From assembly GCA_938003855.1 (NCBI GenBank), contig CALKXD010000132.1, positions 1 through 64,000 of the forward strand: DNA of 64,000 bases. Reading direction: 5' to 3'. Origin of the DNA: an uncultured Granulosicoccaceae bacterium (GTDB lineage: Bacteria; Pseudomonadota; Gammaproteobacteria; Granulosicoccales; Granulosicoccaceae). This document shows, piece after piece, positions 1 through 9,911 of this stretch. A model generated the notes under the pieces. The model did no database searches. It was not told the DNA's origin and saw only the letters and a program-made list of their open reading frames with translations. Made by a program: the position numbers and the translations under genes. How positions within the stretch are numbered: the stretch's first letter is position 1; each line of letters starts with the position of its first letter.

Positions 1-171
1 ATGACATTAAAATTAATAACGTCATGACGTATAAATGACGGGGGGAGCTTCGAAACAGAGGCGACAAAGTCGCAGCGATACTCACTCAGTTTCACTATAC
101 GTGCGAACGATTCAGCTGCTGTCGAGCAACGACAACAGCCGGATCCATTACGGATTAAAAGTCGGCGTCAC

Positions 172-1485
172 ATGCATAAACTTTTGTACAATTCGATAGC
201 GGTTTCACTGCGTGTTCCAGGCATGCACGCGCTGAAGAATCGTTTGCTGCAAAACCTGGCTATCCCCGGCTGGATCCGCGCGCTGCTGGCCCGCGACACC
301 GTCATCGCGCTGGTATTCTTTACTTTGAGCGCGGCTTCACTGGCGTTCCTGTACACAGCGGCAAACAACGCACTGCTGCCCTCCGGCAGTCACGACTTCA
401 TGTGGACTCCTGCCAAAACACTGGTTGCGGGAGACAACCCTTACGCGGAATTTATCGCCTGGAAGGAAGCCGGTAACAAACACACACCACCGCACTTTCT
501 CAATCAATCCCCCAGCTACCCGGCTTCAGTCATTATGCTGTTCACCCCGCTGGCAGCGCTTGACTGGCCTACGGCAAAGCTGTTCTGGCTTACGGCCAAT
601 ATGATTTTCCTGGCGCTGCTTCTATCCGGTCTGCAGAAGTCATTTCCCATCACCAAACCAGCAGTGCTCGCGTTTGTTGCACTGGTATTCCTCTGCTCTA
701 CCCCGTTACGCGCCAGCCTCGGTGCCGGCCAGCACAATTTTTTAAGTCTCGCGGCTTTCTTCTGGGCCTACTATTTCTCTAACAAAGAGGACGGAGCAAA
801 CCCGACGCTCGCTGGTCTTTTACTGTCAATTGCCTGGGTGAAATACTCACTGACATTCCCGTTAACGCTGCTGTTCATCGCTCGCGGCAACTGGAAGCCT
901 GTGGTTATTGCCGCAATCGTGCACTCATTGCTGACTGCGGCCGCAGCCTTCCAGATGGGATTGTGGCCGCACGAGTTCTTTTTCAGTTCAGTTGAGGTTG
1001 TGCTGATGGGTGACGGCGTCGGCTTTCTGAATCTGGTTGCACTCTCGATGAATCTGCAATTGCCGCTTAGCACCGCTCTGTTTGCTATCTCAATTGCCAG
1101 CGCGTATGCGCTGTGGCTGCTGCCCCGACACAAAGCCTCCGACGACTTACTGCTGCTGACATTTCTCGGTCTTTTTTCCTGCGCTGTTTTTTACCACCAC
1201 GGTTACGACTTTATTGTTCTAATCCTGTGTGTCTGGGCGATGGCGCGCGGCAGCATCCGCGGCAAGGCCAGCATACTGTGCGGCACTCTGGTGGCACTCG
1301 CCTGGTGCGGTCAATGGATGGCCAATGAAATCTCGCCTTTCCTGGGCGCACATGGCTACCACGCCGTGCAGTTTATAGACTATCTGTTAATCGCATCCTT
1401 CTACGGCAGTCTTATTGTGCTTTGGAACCAGCAGCGCAACCGGCAGAACCAGCATTCCAAATCGCTAATCGCCGTACAGATCTAA
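172..1485 (+). CDS. Multi-pass membrane protein, GT87/DUF2029-like glycosyltransferase family
   Basis: 437-aa ORF with many hydrophobic segments; N-terminal pattern FMWTPAKTLVAGDNPYAEF and LNQSPSYPASVIMLFTPLA typical of DUF2029/GT87 proteins. Confidence 0.65.
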   Translation: MHKLLYNSIAVSLRVPGMHALKNRLLQNLAIPGWIRALLARDTVIALVFFTLSAASLAFLYTAANNALLPSGSHDFMWTPAKTLVAGDNPYAEFIAWKEAGNKHTPPHFLNQSPSYPASVIMLFTPLAALDWPTAKLFWLTANMIFLALLLSGLQKSFPITKPAVLAFVALVFLCSTPLRASLGAGQHNFLSLAAFFWAYYFSNKEDGANPTLAGLLLSIAWVKYSLTFPLTLLFIARGNWKPVVIAAIVHSLLTAAAAFQMGLWPHEFFFSSVEVVLMGDGVGFLNLVALSMNLQLPLSTALFAISIASAYALWLLPRHKASDDLLLLTFLGLFSCAVFYHHGYDFIVLILCVWAMARGSIRGKASILCGTLVALAWCGQWMANEISPFLGAHGYHAVQFIDYLLIASFYGSLIVLWNQQRNRQNQHSKSLIAVQI

Positions 1486-1546
1486 ACAATACCCTGACTT
1501 TCTGTAACAATGTGTCTTTCGCTTTCCAAATGACACAGGCCAGAAA

Positions 1547-2734
1547 ATGCTTCTTAACCGTTTAGTCTGCAACACAGAGTTCCCACCGGTTACCGAGGCT
1601 GCCAGTTGGGTTAAGGATCGGGCTTTCCCTGCAGACCTGCCTTTGATCGATGTGTCACAGGCCGTGCCCGGCTATCCGACGTCAGGCCCGATCCTGACCC
1701 ACATGACGGAGGTGCTACAGCAAGCTCCGACCAGTAAATACGGCCACGTACTGGGCTTACCGGAATTACGAGAGACCTACGCGCAGCACTTAAACGCTCA
1801 CTATACCGAATCAAACTCCGCTTCGATAAGCGCAGACAATGTGGCAATCACTGCTGGTTGCAACCAGGCATTTTACGTAGCCGTGGCCGCACTTTGTGCC
1901 CCTGGAGACCAGGTTATCCTACCGACCCCCTGGTACTTCAACCACAAAATGTCTCTGGATATGCAGGGCATTGAAACCATTGCCCTGCCCTGCGATGCAG
2001 AACAGCAGATGATTCCGGATGCTGAAATCGCCAACTCGCTGATCACTGCAAAGACGCGCGCTATTGTTCTGGTGTCACCAAACAATCCGACCGGCCAGAT
2101 CTACCCGCCGGAGACCATCAATGCATTTTATGCGCTGGCAAAAAAAACCGGCATCGCGCTAATTATTGACGAAACCTATGCCGATTTTCGTCAGCAGCCA
2201 CAGCAAGCGCCACACCGGGTTTTTACTGACGCCGACTGGGCTGATCATGCCATTCACCTCTATAGCTTTTCCAAAGCCTACGCCCTTGCCGGATATCGGG
2301 TGGGCGCATTAGTCGGCTCCCGACAACTCCATCACGAAGTCACCAAGGTACTTGATTGTGTCTCGATTTGTGCCCCGCAGATTTCGCAGCATGCAGCGTT
2401 GTACGGTCTGCAACACGAGGCAGCCTGGAAGGAACAAAAGCGCACCCTGATGTACGCCCGCGCCGCTGCGTTCAGAGAGGCGATTGAGCATTGCTCAAAA
2501 AACTACCAGATTACCGCCATGGGGGCTTACTTTGCCTACCTGCAACACCCATTCGAAAACAGCGATTCCACAACAATAGCCCGCTCTCTGGCGGATACCG
2601 CTAATATTCTCACTCTGCCAGGACAGATGTTCGGTGAAAATCAGCAACGCTATCTGCGCATTGCGTTCGCCAATGTAGATCAGAATCTGATGCCTGAGAT
2701 CGCTGCTCGACTAGGTCGGCATACTCCCGCATAG
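1547..2734 (+). CDS. PLP-dependent class I/II aminotransferase
   Basis: ITAGCNQAFYVAV, VLVSPNNPTGQIYPPE, DETYADFR and SFSKAYALAGYRVG (PLP-lysine) motifs. Confidence 0.9.
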   Translation: MLLNRLVCNTEFPPVTEAASWVKDRAFPADLPLIDVSQAVPGYPTSGPILTHMTEVLQQAPTSKYGHVLGLPELRETYAQHLNAHYTESNSASISADNVAITAGCNQAFYVAVAALCAPGDQVILPTPWYFNHKMSLDMQGIETIALPCDAEQQMIPDAEIANSLITAKTRAIVLVSPNNPTGQIYPPETINAFYALAKKTGIALIIDETYADFRQQPQQAPHRVFTDADWADHAIHLYSFSKAYALAGYRVGALVGSRQLHHEVTKVLDCVSICAPQISQHAALYGLQHEAAWKEQKRTLMYARAAAFREAIEHCSKNYQITAMGAYFAYLQHPFENSDSTTIARSLADTANILTLPGQMFGENQQRYLRIAFANVDQNLMPEIAARLGRHTPA

Positions 2735-2909
2735 TTCCCACTGACGTCACTCTTAACAGCAAAGTTCACAATTATTCATATTAAATCAAAAAGATAGACA
2801 TCCCATCCCGATATACTGCGGATTCTCCGGTGACACATGGCAACACTGGGCAACTTCAGTAAAGGTCCGACGTACCGACCTTCAATCAAAATTAGAATGG
2901 GAAGACATT

Positions 2910-3203
2910 ATGCTTGGAACAATCATTTCAGCGGTAATCGGCGGCGGCGGCGGTTTTGGCGGCGGAGCGCTTCTAAATAGCCTGATGGGTGCTGGTGGCA
3001 GCCCCATTATCGGGCTGATATCAGGCCTCGTCGGCGGTGGCGCCATCGGCAACCTGATGGGTCGCGGCGGCGACGCGGGAGCCGCTGGCGAAGCTGCTGC
3101 CAGTGGCGCTATCAATCCTAAGCAAATCATTGGCGGTCTGCTGGGCGGCGCCGGTGCCGGTGCGATTGGCCAGGGAGTTCTCGGTTCACTGCTGGGCGCT
3201 TAA
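2910..3203 (+). CDS. Small glycine-rich hydrophobic protein (glycine-zipper-like)
   Basis: 97-aa ORF with GGGGGFGGGALL, GGGAIGNLMG and GGLLGGAGAGAIGQGVLGSLLGA; strong terminator directly downstream. Confidence 0.65.
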   Translation: MLGTIISAVIGGGGGFGGGALLNSLMGAGGSPIIGLISGLVGGGAIGNLMGRGGDAGAAGEAAASGAINPKQIIGGLLGGAGAGAIGQGVLGSLLGA

Positions 3204-3222
3204 TCTCAGCACGCTGGTATCG

Positions 3223-3252
3223 AAAAAGCACAGCTACGGCTGTGCTTTTTTA
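3223..3252 (+). terminator. Rho-independent terminator of the glycine-rich ORF
   Basis: AAAAAGCACAGC-tacg-GCTGTGCTTTTTT perfect stem with T tract. Confidence 0.9.
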
Positions 3253-3275
3253 TGTCGGGCAATAAAACGTTTAGT

Positions 3276-3857
3276 TCAGGCGTGCGGATACAACCGCTGC
3301 GGCGGCACATGCAACACAAATTCATCGCCCACCTTTATCATTCCTTCACGCTCTACCCAGGCTGTGACACCACGCAGTCCCGTCGCACATTTAATAAAAT
3401 ACTTACCCTGCCCGGGATAATGCTGGTCAATGCGTTCAGCCGGGTATTTGCACGGTGCATTTTCCATATCGACCACCAGCGACAGACCACTTGAGAAAAT
3501 CATCCGGGACGATGGCGGCAACAAAGTCAGGTCGGGTACGCCCTCTATAACCAGATTAGCGCCCAGCCACTCGGGTTGTATTTTCACGACTTCCATCGCC
3601 TCGGCAATTTTAGCCAGCTCTTCAACGGAAACAATTGATATTTGTCGGGTGTTTCGAATCTCGGTTCCAACCGGGTATTGCTGCTTGACCCGCACGCAGG
3701 ACTCGCGCGTTAACGCCGCGTGGGAATCCCCTTCGATGCCTTCAAAAGACACTGCTGCAGAAAGTACTTTCATGGAATCGATGTTGTAGTGCGATTCCCG
3801 ATGAACCAAAAGTGATTCCAGCTTACCGCCAAGAGCGGTCTTGATCAGAATGGGCAT
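3276..3857 (-). CDS. MOSC domain-containing protein
   Basis: 193 aa; EGDSHAALTRESCVRVK, EWLGANLVIEGVPDLTLLPPSSRM, ENAPCKYPAERI, GKYFIKCATGLRGVTAWVEREGMIKVGD are MOSC-family patterns. Confidence 0.8.
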   Translation of the reverse strand: MPILIKTALGGKLESLLVHRESHYNIDSMKVLSAAVSFEGIEGDSHAALTRESCVRVKQQYPVGTEIRNTRQISIVSVEELAKIAEAMEVVKIQPEWLGANLVIEGVPDLTLLPPSSRMIFSSGLSLVVDMENAPCKYPAERIDQHYPGQGKYFIKCATGLRGVTAWVEREGMIKVGDEFVLHVPPQRLYPHA

Positions 3858-3913
3858 GAACTTAAGTCAGTTTAAATTTAAGAATAACTCCGCCAGGCAA
3901 AAAGCGGCTACCA

Positions 3914-5056
3914 CTATGGACTGACCACCGGTGTCTGAAACGAAATCTTAACCTCCGGGGCAACGAATTCATCCTGCCCACCGACGCCGACGTTAAACTG
4001 TGTTCGATCAATTAACAAGTTACCACTGGCGACATTGTCGGCAACCACAAGATTAAAGACCACCTCTCTGCTGATATCCCGAATAGTCAAATCCCCGGTT
4101 ACCTGAAAAGTCGAGTCGTCTATCGATTCTATTATCCGCGACTGAAATACAGCTTCAGGGAATTCTGTCGAGGCGAACCAGTCAGCGGTCACCACAGTGG
4201 CATCGATCTGCCCATCTCCGGTGCTGACGCTGCCGGTCAACACTGACGCAGTGAGTGACGATGCGCCGGGACTGGCGGTATCAATTCGAAATGTTATAGC
4301 GGCGTCAGCAAACACACCGGTCAGTGGATCACCGAGTTGCGAAGCTTCAAATGTGACGCGGCTGCGACCGGCCGTATCACCAACCGCTGCGGGTTCTACA
4401 ATCGACTGTTGTTGTGACTGCTCTGCCAGATATAGTCCGCCAGCAACCGCAATGATGACGCCAAACAGTAAGCCATGATTAAGATCATTGCGCGATTTGT
4501 GCTCGGCAGAGATCACCATGCGGGCCATCAGATTATCTTTCAAAACAAACTGATGCCTAAGTGCCGCAGCGACATGCAGGATCACCAGCACCAGCAGGCC
4601 GTTTGCCAGCCAATGGTGGGACATCACCAGCCGCTCAGCCCACAGTTGCTTGTCAGTCAGTGTAGTCAGGTAGGGCAAGTGCGGCCAGCTGATCGCACCA
4701 AACAGCTCCGTCTTTAAGTTCAGCGGCGACGCAGACACCATCATCCAGCCACTCAACGGGATAGCCAGCATCAGTAGATACAACGCGACATGTGCGCCGG
4801 CCGATGCCAGTTTTTCCCACCCTTTCATAGCAGCAGGCAGCTTCGGTGGTCGATGTGTGACGCGCCACACAACGCGCGCAACCACCAGTAGCAACACCAT
4901 AATGCCGAACGACTTATGCCACTGGATAAGCGTAAAGCGAAGCGGGTCATCGTCACTCAGGGAGTTCATCACCTTGGCAACAACAACCAGTCCTGCCAGC
5001 AAAACCGCGATCAGCCAGTGCAGGCTGATCGCGACGGAACTGTAGCGTTTAGCCAC
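3914..5056 (-). CDS. Cytochrome b561-type membrane protein fused to a C-terminal YceI-like domain
   Basis: N-term RYSSVAISLHWLIAVLLAG, QWHKSFGIMVLLLVVARVVWR, HHWLANGLLVLVILHVAAALRHQFVLKD; C-term VTFEASQLGDPLTGVF...DGQIDATVVTADWFASTEFPEAVFQS...GDLTIRDISREVVFNL is YceI-like. Confidence 0.88.
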   Translation of the reverse strand: MAKRYSSVAISLHWLIAVLLAGLVVVAKVMNSLSDDDPLRFTLIQWHKSFGIMVLLLVVARVVWRVTHRPPKLPAAMKGWEKLASAGAHVALYLLMLAIPLSGWMMVSASPLNLKTELFGAISWPHLPYLTTLTDKQLWAERLVMSHHWLANGLLVLVILHVAAALRHQFVLKDNLMARMVISAEHKSRNDLNHGLLFGVIIAVAGGLYLAEQSQQQSIVEPAAVGDTAGRSRVTFEASQLGDPLTGVFADAAITFRIDTASPGASSLTASVLTGSVSTGDGQIDATVVTADWFASTEFPEAVFQSRIIESIDDSTFQVTGDLTIRDISREVVFNLVVADNVASGNLLIDRTQFNVGVGGQDEFVAPEVKISFQTPVVSP

Positions 5057-5059
5057 GTG

Positions 5060-5647
5060 TTACTCGCCCTTTAGCAACTCTGCCTGAATTTCAATTTTAA
5101 CATCATCACTGACATTCGGCGCGTAGGCACCAAGCCCCCACTGCGAGCGCATTAAACCACCCACCGCAGAAATACCAACCACGGGTTTTTTCGCCATCGG
5201 ATGCATCATCGCGTTATTCACCGTGACCTTTAACGTCACAGGGTTGGTCTGCCCCTTGATGGTGAGATCGCCGGTCAAATCGTAAGTGCCATCGGCGTTT
5301 GCAGCCAACGCAGTGCTGTTGAAATTAATGGTTGGATTATTCGCTGCATCAAACCACTTGTCGCCGGTCAGGTGCTGATGGAAAATTTCCGATCCGGTCT
5401 GCACCGAGTCAGTCATTATTTCGACCGCCACGGAGGTCTTAGTGGGATCTGCTGCATCGAGGTCCATCGACATTTTAAATTCGTCAAAGCCGAGCGTGGG
5501 ATTCGACAGTCCCAGGTGGTTGTATTGCAGACGCACGTAGGCGTGTGTGGTATCGACGTAATAAGTACCTGAAGGCACTGCAGAAAGGTCAGCAGAAGCC
5601 GTCCCGGTAAACAGTGCAGCTGCTAGTACCACTGCAAATTTATTCAT
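5060..5647 (-). CDS. YceI family periplasmic protein
   Basis: Signal peptide; YYVDTTHAYVRLQYNHLGLSNPTLGFDEF, DKWFDAANNPTINFNS, LTGDLTIKGQTNPVTLKV. Confidence 0.92.
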   Translation of the reverse strand: MNKFAVVLAAALFTGTASADLSAVPSGTYYVDTTHAYVRLQYNHLGLSNPTLGFDEFKMSMDLDAADPTKTSVAVEIMTDSVQTGSEIFHQHLTGDKWFDAANNPTINFNSTALAANADGTYDLTGDLTIKGQTNPVTLKVTVNNAMMHPMAKKPVVGISAVGGLMRSQWGLGAYAPNVSDDVKIEIQAELLKGE

Positions 5648-6003
5648 ATTGGTGTCCTCTAACTATTGGGTAAATTAAGCCTGTGTCGCGAGATCAATAC
5701 GCGATAACCGCAACAGGCCTTTCAGACAACAAGGACTGCCAACGGTTCACAACCGTCAGCATAGCCGAATTACCGATCAAAGCGTGTCCCGATTTTGCAA
5801 CTACGGTAGATCGTCTGTATTGCGGATGCGACCCGCCGACCAAGGACAGGTTACACCAGATCTGGATTCAAGCAATATCTCCGTGGGATCAGTATCGTCA
5901 ATGAAACCAATCCACACCACCAGGCTGATGCCGCCATACCAATGGCCACGACCCGCCATGGCTCACCGGACAGCAGGCACCAAATCGCATGACGCCATGC
6001 CTG

Positions 6004-7632
6004 TTATAGAAACAGCGTAACAATCGTTGGCCAGATAAGCAGCACGCTTAGCGCAAGTAATTGCAGCCCGATAAATGGCAGAAAACCTTTGAAGATATCG
6101 GTCAGCGAAATGTGCGGCGGCGCCACCGACTTCAGGTAGAACGCAGCCCCACCGAAGGGTGGCGATAAAAAACTCACCTGCATATTCATACAAAACAGAA
6201 CCCCGAACCAGATCGCCACCTGATTTGGCTCAAGCTGACCGATAAAACCGATCTCCTCGATAGGCATCGCTCGAACGATAGGCAAAAACACCGGAATAAT
6301 CAGCAAAACGATACCGACCCAATCCATAAATGCCCCCATAAACAACAGGATCAACATCATCGTCAGCAGAACCAGGAAGGTTGGCATTTCAGCGCCCACA
6401 ATCAGCTCGGCAATATAGGATGGTCCACCTGAAAGCGTATAGGCACCAGACAAGGCAGCCGCACCGACAGTCACCCAGATTATGGTTCCGGTAGAGCGCA
6501 ATGTTCGCATCAGGCTGTCCCAGACCAGCCCAACCGACGCTTCACCACGCAGTAGTGCAATAACAAATACCGCCAATGCCCCCATGCCAGCGGCCTCTGT
6601 GATGCCGGTCACCCCACCGTAGATTGACCCAAGCACAATTCCGATAATAGTCAGTGGCGGAACCAGCCCTTTACCATGCTGCCATCCTCTGAATGAACGC
6701 TCGCGACCAAACACAAAAAAGATACACGCCAGACCAGCTACGATCACCGCACCGATGTATGGCAGGTGGTAGCTCATACCAAGCCACAGCGGGCCATTGT
6801 CTTGCGAGAGATTCTCGTTGATACCGAAAAGCGTATAGACTGCGGCACGCAAAAACAGTGCGGCGGCAATACCAGTCACCAGAATCGACAGGAAACCCAG
6901 AAACATATTTCGCTTTTCCGGCCCTTCCGGATCGTCTGAGGCAGTCTCCGGCAGTGGTGCCAGCGTCGGATTCATTTGGGTACGAATAATAATATAGATA
7001 ATAATAAAGCTGGCTAGCATGAACCCGGGAACAAACGCACCGGTAAACAGCGCCTTAATCGAGGTTTCAGTGATGAGACCATAGATAATCAAGACAATGG
7101 ATGGCGGGATCATGGTGCCGAGCGACCCTGACGCGCAAATAGTACCAATGGCCAGATTCTGGTTATAACCCAGACGCAGCATTTGCGGCAGCGCAATCAA
7201 GCCAAGCAAGACAATTTCACCACCAATGATCCCCGACATCGCGGCGAGCAGTACTGCCATCAGTGAGGTCACAATGGCGATCCCGCCGCGAACCCGACTG
7301 AGCCAGAAATTGAGTGAGTCATACATTGCTTTGGCCACACCGGAGCGCTCAAGCAATGCTGCCATAAAGATAAATAACGGCACCGATATCAGTACGTATT
7401 CGGTCAGCAGATCAAATATTTTTTGCGTCAGGATATACAGTGGCCCGGTCCCCGGCCTGCTGGTCAGCAAGCCCTCACCGAAGCTCATCGGATCTGAGAG
7501 CAGAGTCGGCTCGAACTTCATCACCATTACCAGCAGCGCCAGGACAGCAGAAGCCATACCCAGAGGCATACCAATGGCTAGCGAAAATAACAGCCCCAGA
7601 ACCAGGACAATTGAAATAGTGCCGACATCCAT
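6004..7632 (-). CDS. dctM: TRAP transporter large permease, DctM family
   Basis: 542 aa; LLTEYVLISVPLFIFMAALLERSGVAKAMYDSLNFWLSRVRGGIAIVTSLMAVLLAAMSGIIGGEIVLLGLIALPQML, GTMIPPSIVLIIYG. Confidence 0.93.
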   Translation of the reverse strand: MDVGTISIVLVLGLLFSLAIGMPLGMASAVLALLVMVMKFEPTLLSDPMSFGEGLLTSRPGTGPLYILTQKIFDLLTEYVLISVPLFIFMAALLERSGVAKAMYDSLNFWLSRVRGGIAIVTSLMAVLLAAMSGIIGGEIVLLGLIALPQMLRLGYNQNLAIGTICASGSLGTMIPPSIVLIIYGLITETSIKALFTGAFVPGFMLASFIIIYIIIRTQMNPTLAPLPETASDDPEGPEKRNMFLGFLSILVTGIAAALFLRAAVYTLFGINENLSQDNGPLWLGMSYHLPYIGAVIVAGLACIFFVFGRERSFRGWQHGKGLVPPLTIIGIVLGSIYGGVTGITEAAGMGALAVFVIALLRGEASVGLVWDSLMRTLRSTGTIIWVTVGAAALSGAYTLSGGPSYIAELIVGAEMPTFLVLLTMMLILLFMGAFMDWVGIVLLIIPVFLPIVRAMPIEEIGFIGQLEPNQVAIWFGVLFCMNMQVSFLSPPFGGAAFYLKSVAPPHISLTDIFKGFLPFIGLQLLALSVLLIWPTIVTLFL

Positions 7633-8480
7633 CAGTTTCCACCCACGCTACGTTTTATCGCTTCAAGCTCTTCCTGATCGAGTTCATCGATTTTAGAGTG
7701 CTCACCAGGCGCGATGTTCCAGTCAGAAATCAGATTGATCAGTGCCTGTATGGCGATAAGCGCCACCATCACTAGTATCATTGGCTGCACGGTTGCCGGT
7801 ATCGGCGGATCGAACGCTGTGCCGAACATTTCCCACTTGTAAAATTTGGTGACAAAAACCTGCTTGTAACTACCGAAGATAAGAAAAAAAGCAAACACCC
7901 AGATCAATGCCACTGCGATCATGTCGAAAAGATGCTGCATCCAGCGCGGGACCACATCATAGAGTAAAAAAATACGTATATGACAGCGCTGCTGCATGGC
8001 ATAAAAACCAGACAGCAAAAACACATACCCGGCCAGCCACAGCGTAAGCTCATTGGCCCAGAGAGTGGGCGCTTCGAAGACATAGCGCAGAAAAACCTCG
8101 TACAGCATGATGGCCGTCATGGTGATGATCAAAACCATAGTCACACGACCCACAAACAATGCGACGCGGTCAATACTGCGCCAGTGCGGATATTCCATCG
8201 AGGCACAACGCACCGTGCGCACACCAAAGACAAACAGGATAGGCAGGAGAATAAGTGCCGCCCAGTCAAGCGGATCGGCAAAGCCACCGAATAACCCGGC
8301 CATATCAGGCGTCACATCTTTGCGCAGATGCAAGGCGCTCATCTGGCTGAACAAACTTTCACTTTCAGGGGGCAGGAAATCCAGAATATACGCAGGCGTG
8401 TGCCAGGTTGCCCAACCTGAGCAAATAACGAAGGCAAACGGGATTAGCCATTCAATAAGGCTACCGGATTCATCTTTCAT
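7632..8480 (-). CDS. dctQ: TRAP transporter small permease, DctQ family
   Basis: 282 aa; RYVFEAPTLWANELTLWLAGYVFLLSGFYAMQQRCHIRI typical of DctQ; one-base overlap with dctM. Confidence 0.88.
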   Translation of the reverse strand: MKDESGSLIEWLIPFAFVICSGWATWHTPAYILDFLPPESESLFSQMSALHLRKDVTPDMAGLFGGFADPLDWAALILLPILFVFGVRTVRCASMEYPHWRSIDRVALFVGRVTMVLIITMTAIMLYEVFLRYVFEAPTLWANELTLWLAGYVFLLSGFYAMQQRCHIRIFLLYDVVPRWMQHLFDMIAVALIWVFAFFLIFGSYKQVFVTKFYKWEMFGTAFDPPIPATVQPMILVMVALIAIQALINLISDWNIAPGEHSKIDELDQEELEAIKRSVGGN

Positions 8481-8804
8481 TCTTACTTCCTGATCGCTGG
8501 TTCTGATTCTGCCCTCTCGACCGACCGGAGTCGGATGGCTTGTCGGGGCACATCAAACGTGTGCGAAGTTACGGATAGACTGTTTAGAGAGCTGTGCAGA
8601 TCGATTCCAATGAACTCTTATACCTACAACCAAAGGCTTGGCGGCGCTACTCCGGACTCAACCCTGTCGCGCCAGCGAGTAACAAATTCCACGCGCTGAG
8701 CGATGCATCTATCCGGTGGGGGTTCACGAGGCCAGGGTGACAGTCAGGTATCGCGGCGGCAGCTATTCGGTTGTTAAAACCGGCAAACCGCACAGCTGGT
8801 AAAG

Positions 8805-8836
8805 CAAACAGCAGAACCAAACGGCTCTGCTGTTTG
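8805..8836 (-). terminator. Hairpin in the dctP-dctQ spacer (terminator, attenuator or mRNA stabiliser)
   Basis: CAAACAGCAGA (8805-8815) pairs perfectly with TCTGCTGTTTG (8826-8836), 10-nt loop, just after the dctP stop. Confidence 0.7.
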
Positions 8837-8861
8837 TAGGACTCACGGTTTTCGTAACCGC

Positions 8862-9911
8862 TTATTTCATAGCACCCAGATCTTTCAGGAAAGCGATGTG
8901 GCTTTCCAGCAGCGCTTTGGCTTCCGGTGTTGTAGCAAACTCTACCCAGCCGGCCTGAACCGCATCACGGTACTTGCCAAGCTCTTCAGGAGACCACTCA
9001 TACAGATTGACGCCTTTAGCGCGGAGGTCTTTTGCAGTTTGCGCATTTTTCACTTCGTTAGCTGTGGCATTTTTCAGTGCAAGTGCCTGCATACCAACTT
9101 TTAGAATAGCCTGATGGCTGGCTGGCATTCCGTCCCAGATGTCCTTGCGGCAAGCCAGGTGATCCGCAGGCATAGAGTGGAAGCCCGGGAAGTTGGTGTG
9201 CTCGGCGATGTCGTACAGACCCAGGCCGACATTGTTGGTCAGGTTGGCCGCGTCAGCACCATCGATAATGCCGGACTCAAGTGCCGTAAAGATCTCATTG
9301 AAGTCCATCACGATTGGCGAGGCACCCATGTTTTTGAACACCATGGTTGCCATGCCTGGAGGAGAACGGAACTTCCAGTTTTTGAAATCTTCAACATTGC
9401 GAATAGGCTTGGTTGATGACAGTGATTCAGGACCGGGAATCCACCAGCCGACAAACTCCATGCCGTGATCGTTATAGAGCGCGTTCAGCTGTGTGTAGCC
9501 GTCGCCGTGCAGCAGCCACGCCATTTGCTGATAGGGGTTTTGATAGCCCCCCATCAAGTCACCGGTGAACTGGAAAGCCGGGTTCTTACCGGTCTGATAA
9601 GCACCACCAGTCATATCACAGTCAAGAATTCCGGTTGCCGCTGCATCGAAGGTTTCAGCCGACTTAACAACCGCTGACGCGTAAAACATTTCTACTTCAA
9701 TACCGCCATCCGACATAGTAGTAATGTCTTCGATAAACTCCGCCGCCAACTGACCGGACAGAGTTTCCGGTGAGAAGTGCGTTTGAATTCGAAGCTTGGT
9801 TTTATCTGCCGCGCCAGCAACGCCTGAAGCCACGGCAAGGGCCAGTGCAGTGACGCCGGTTGCAGCCAGTTTGGTCGCGGTATTAAGGTACTTTTGCATA
9901 ATTCTCCCCAC
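8862..9911 (-). CDS. dctP: TRAP transporter substrate-binding protein, DctP family
   Basis: Signal peptide; KLRIQTHFSPETLSGQLAAEFIEDI, KTFDAAATG, FRSPPGMATMVFKNMGASPIVMDFNEIFTALESGIIDGADAAN. Confidence 0.93.
   Translation of the reverse strand: MGRIMQKYLNTATKLAATGVTALALAVASGVAGAADKTKLRIQTHFSPETLSGQLAAEFIEDITTMSDGGIEVEMFYASAVVKSAETFDAAATGILDCDMTGGAYQTGKNPAFQFTGDLMGGYQNPYQQMAWLLHGDGYTQLNALYNDHGMEFVGWWIPGPESLSSTKPIRNVEDFKNWKFRSPPGMATMVFKNMGASPIVMDFNEIFTALESGIIDGADAANLTNNVGLGLYDIAEHTNFPGFHSMPADHLACRKDIWDGMPASHQAILKVGMQALALKNATANEVKNAQTAKDLRAKGVNLYEWSPEELGKYRDAVQAGWVEFATTPEAKALLESHIAFLKDLGAMK

Noticed and set aside
5860-6003. Open frame continuing past the dctM stop (QAWRHAIWCLLSGEPWRVVAIGMAASAWWCGLVSLTILIPRRYCLNPDLV) that could be a readthrough tail or small membrane protein
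   Set aside because: Only about 48 codons, no good start with RBS, chance of such an open stretch is not small; needs comparative data.
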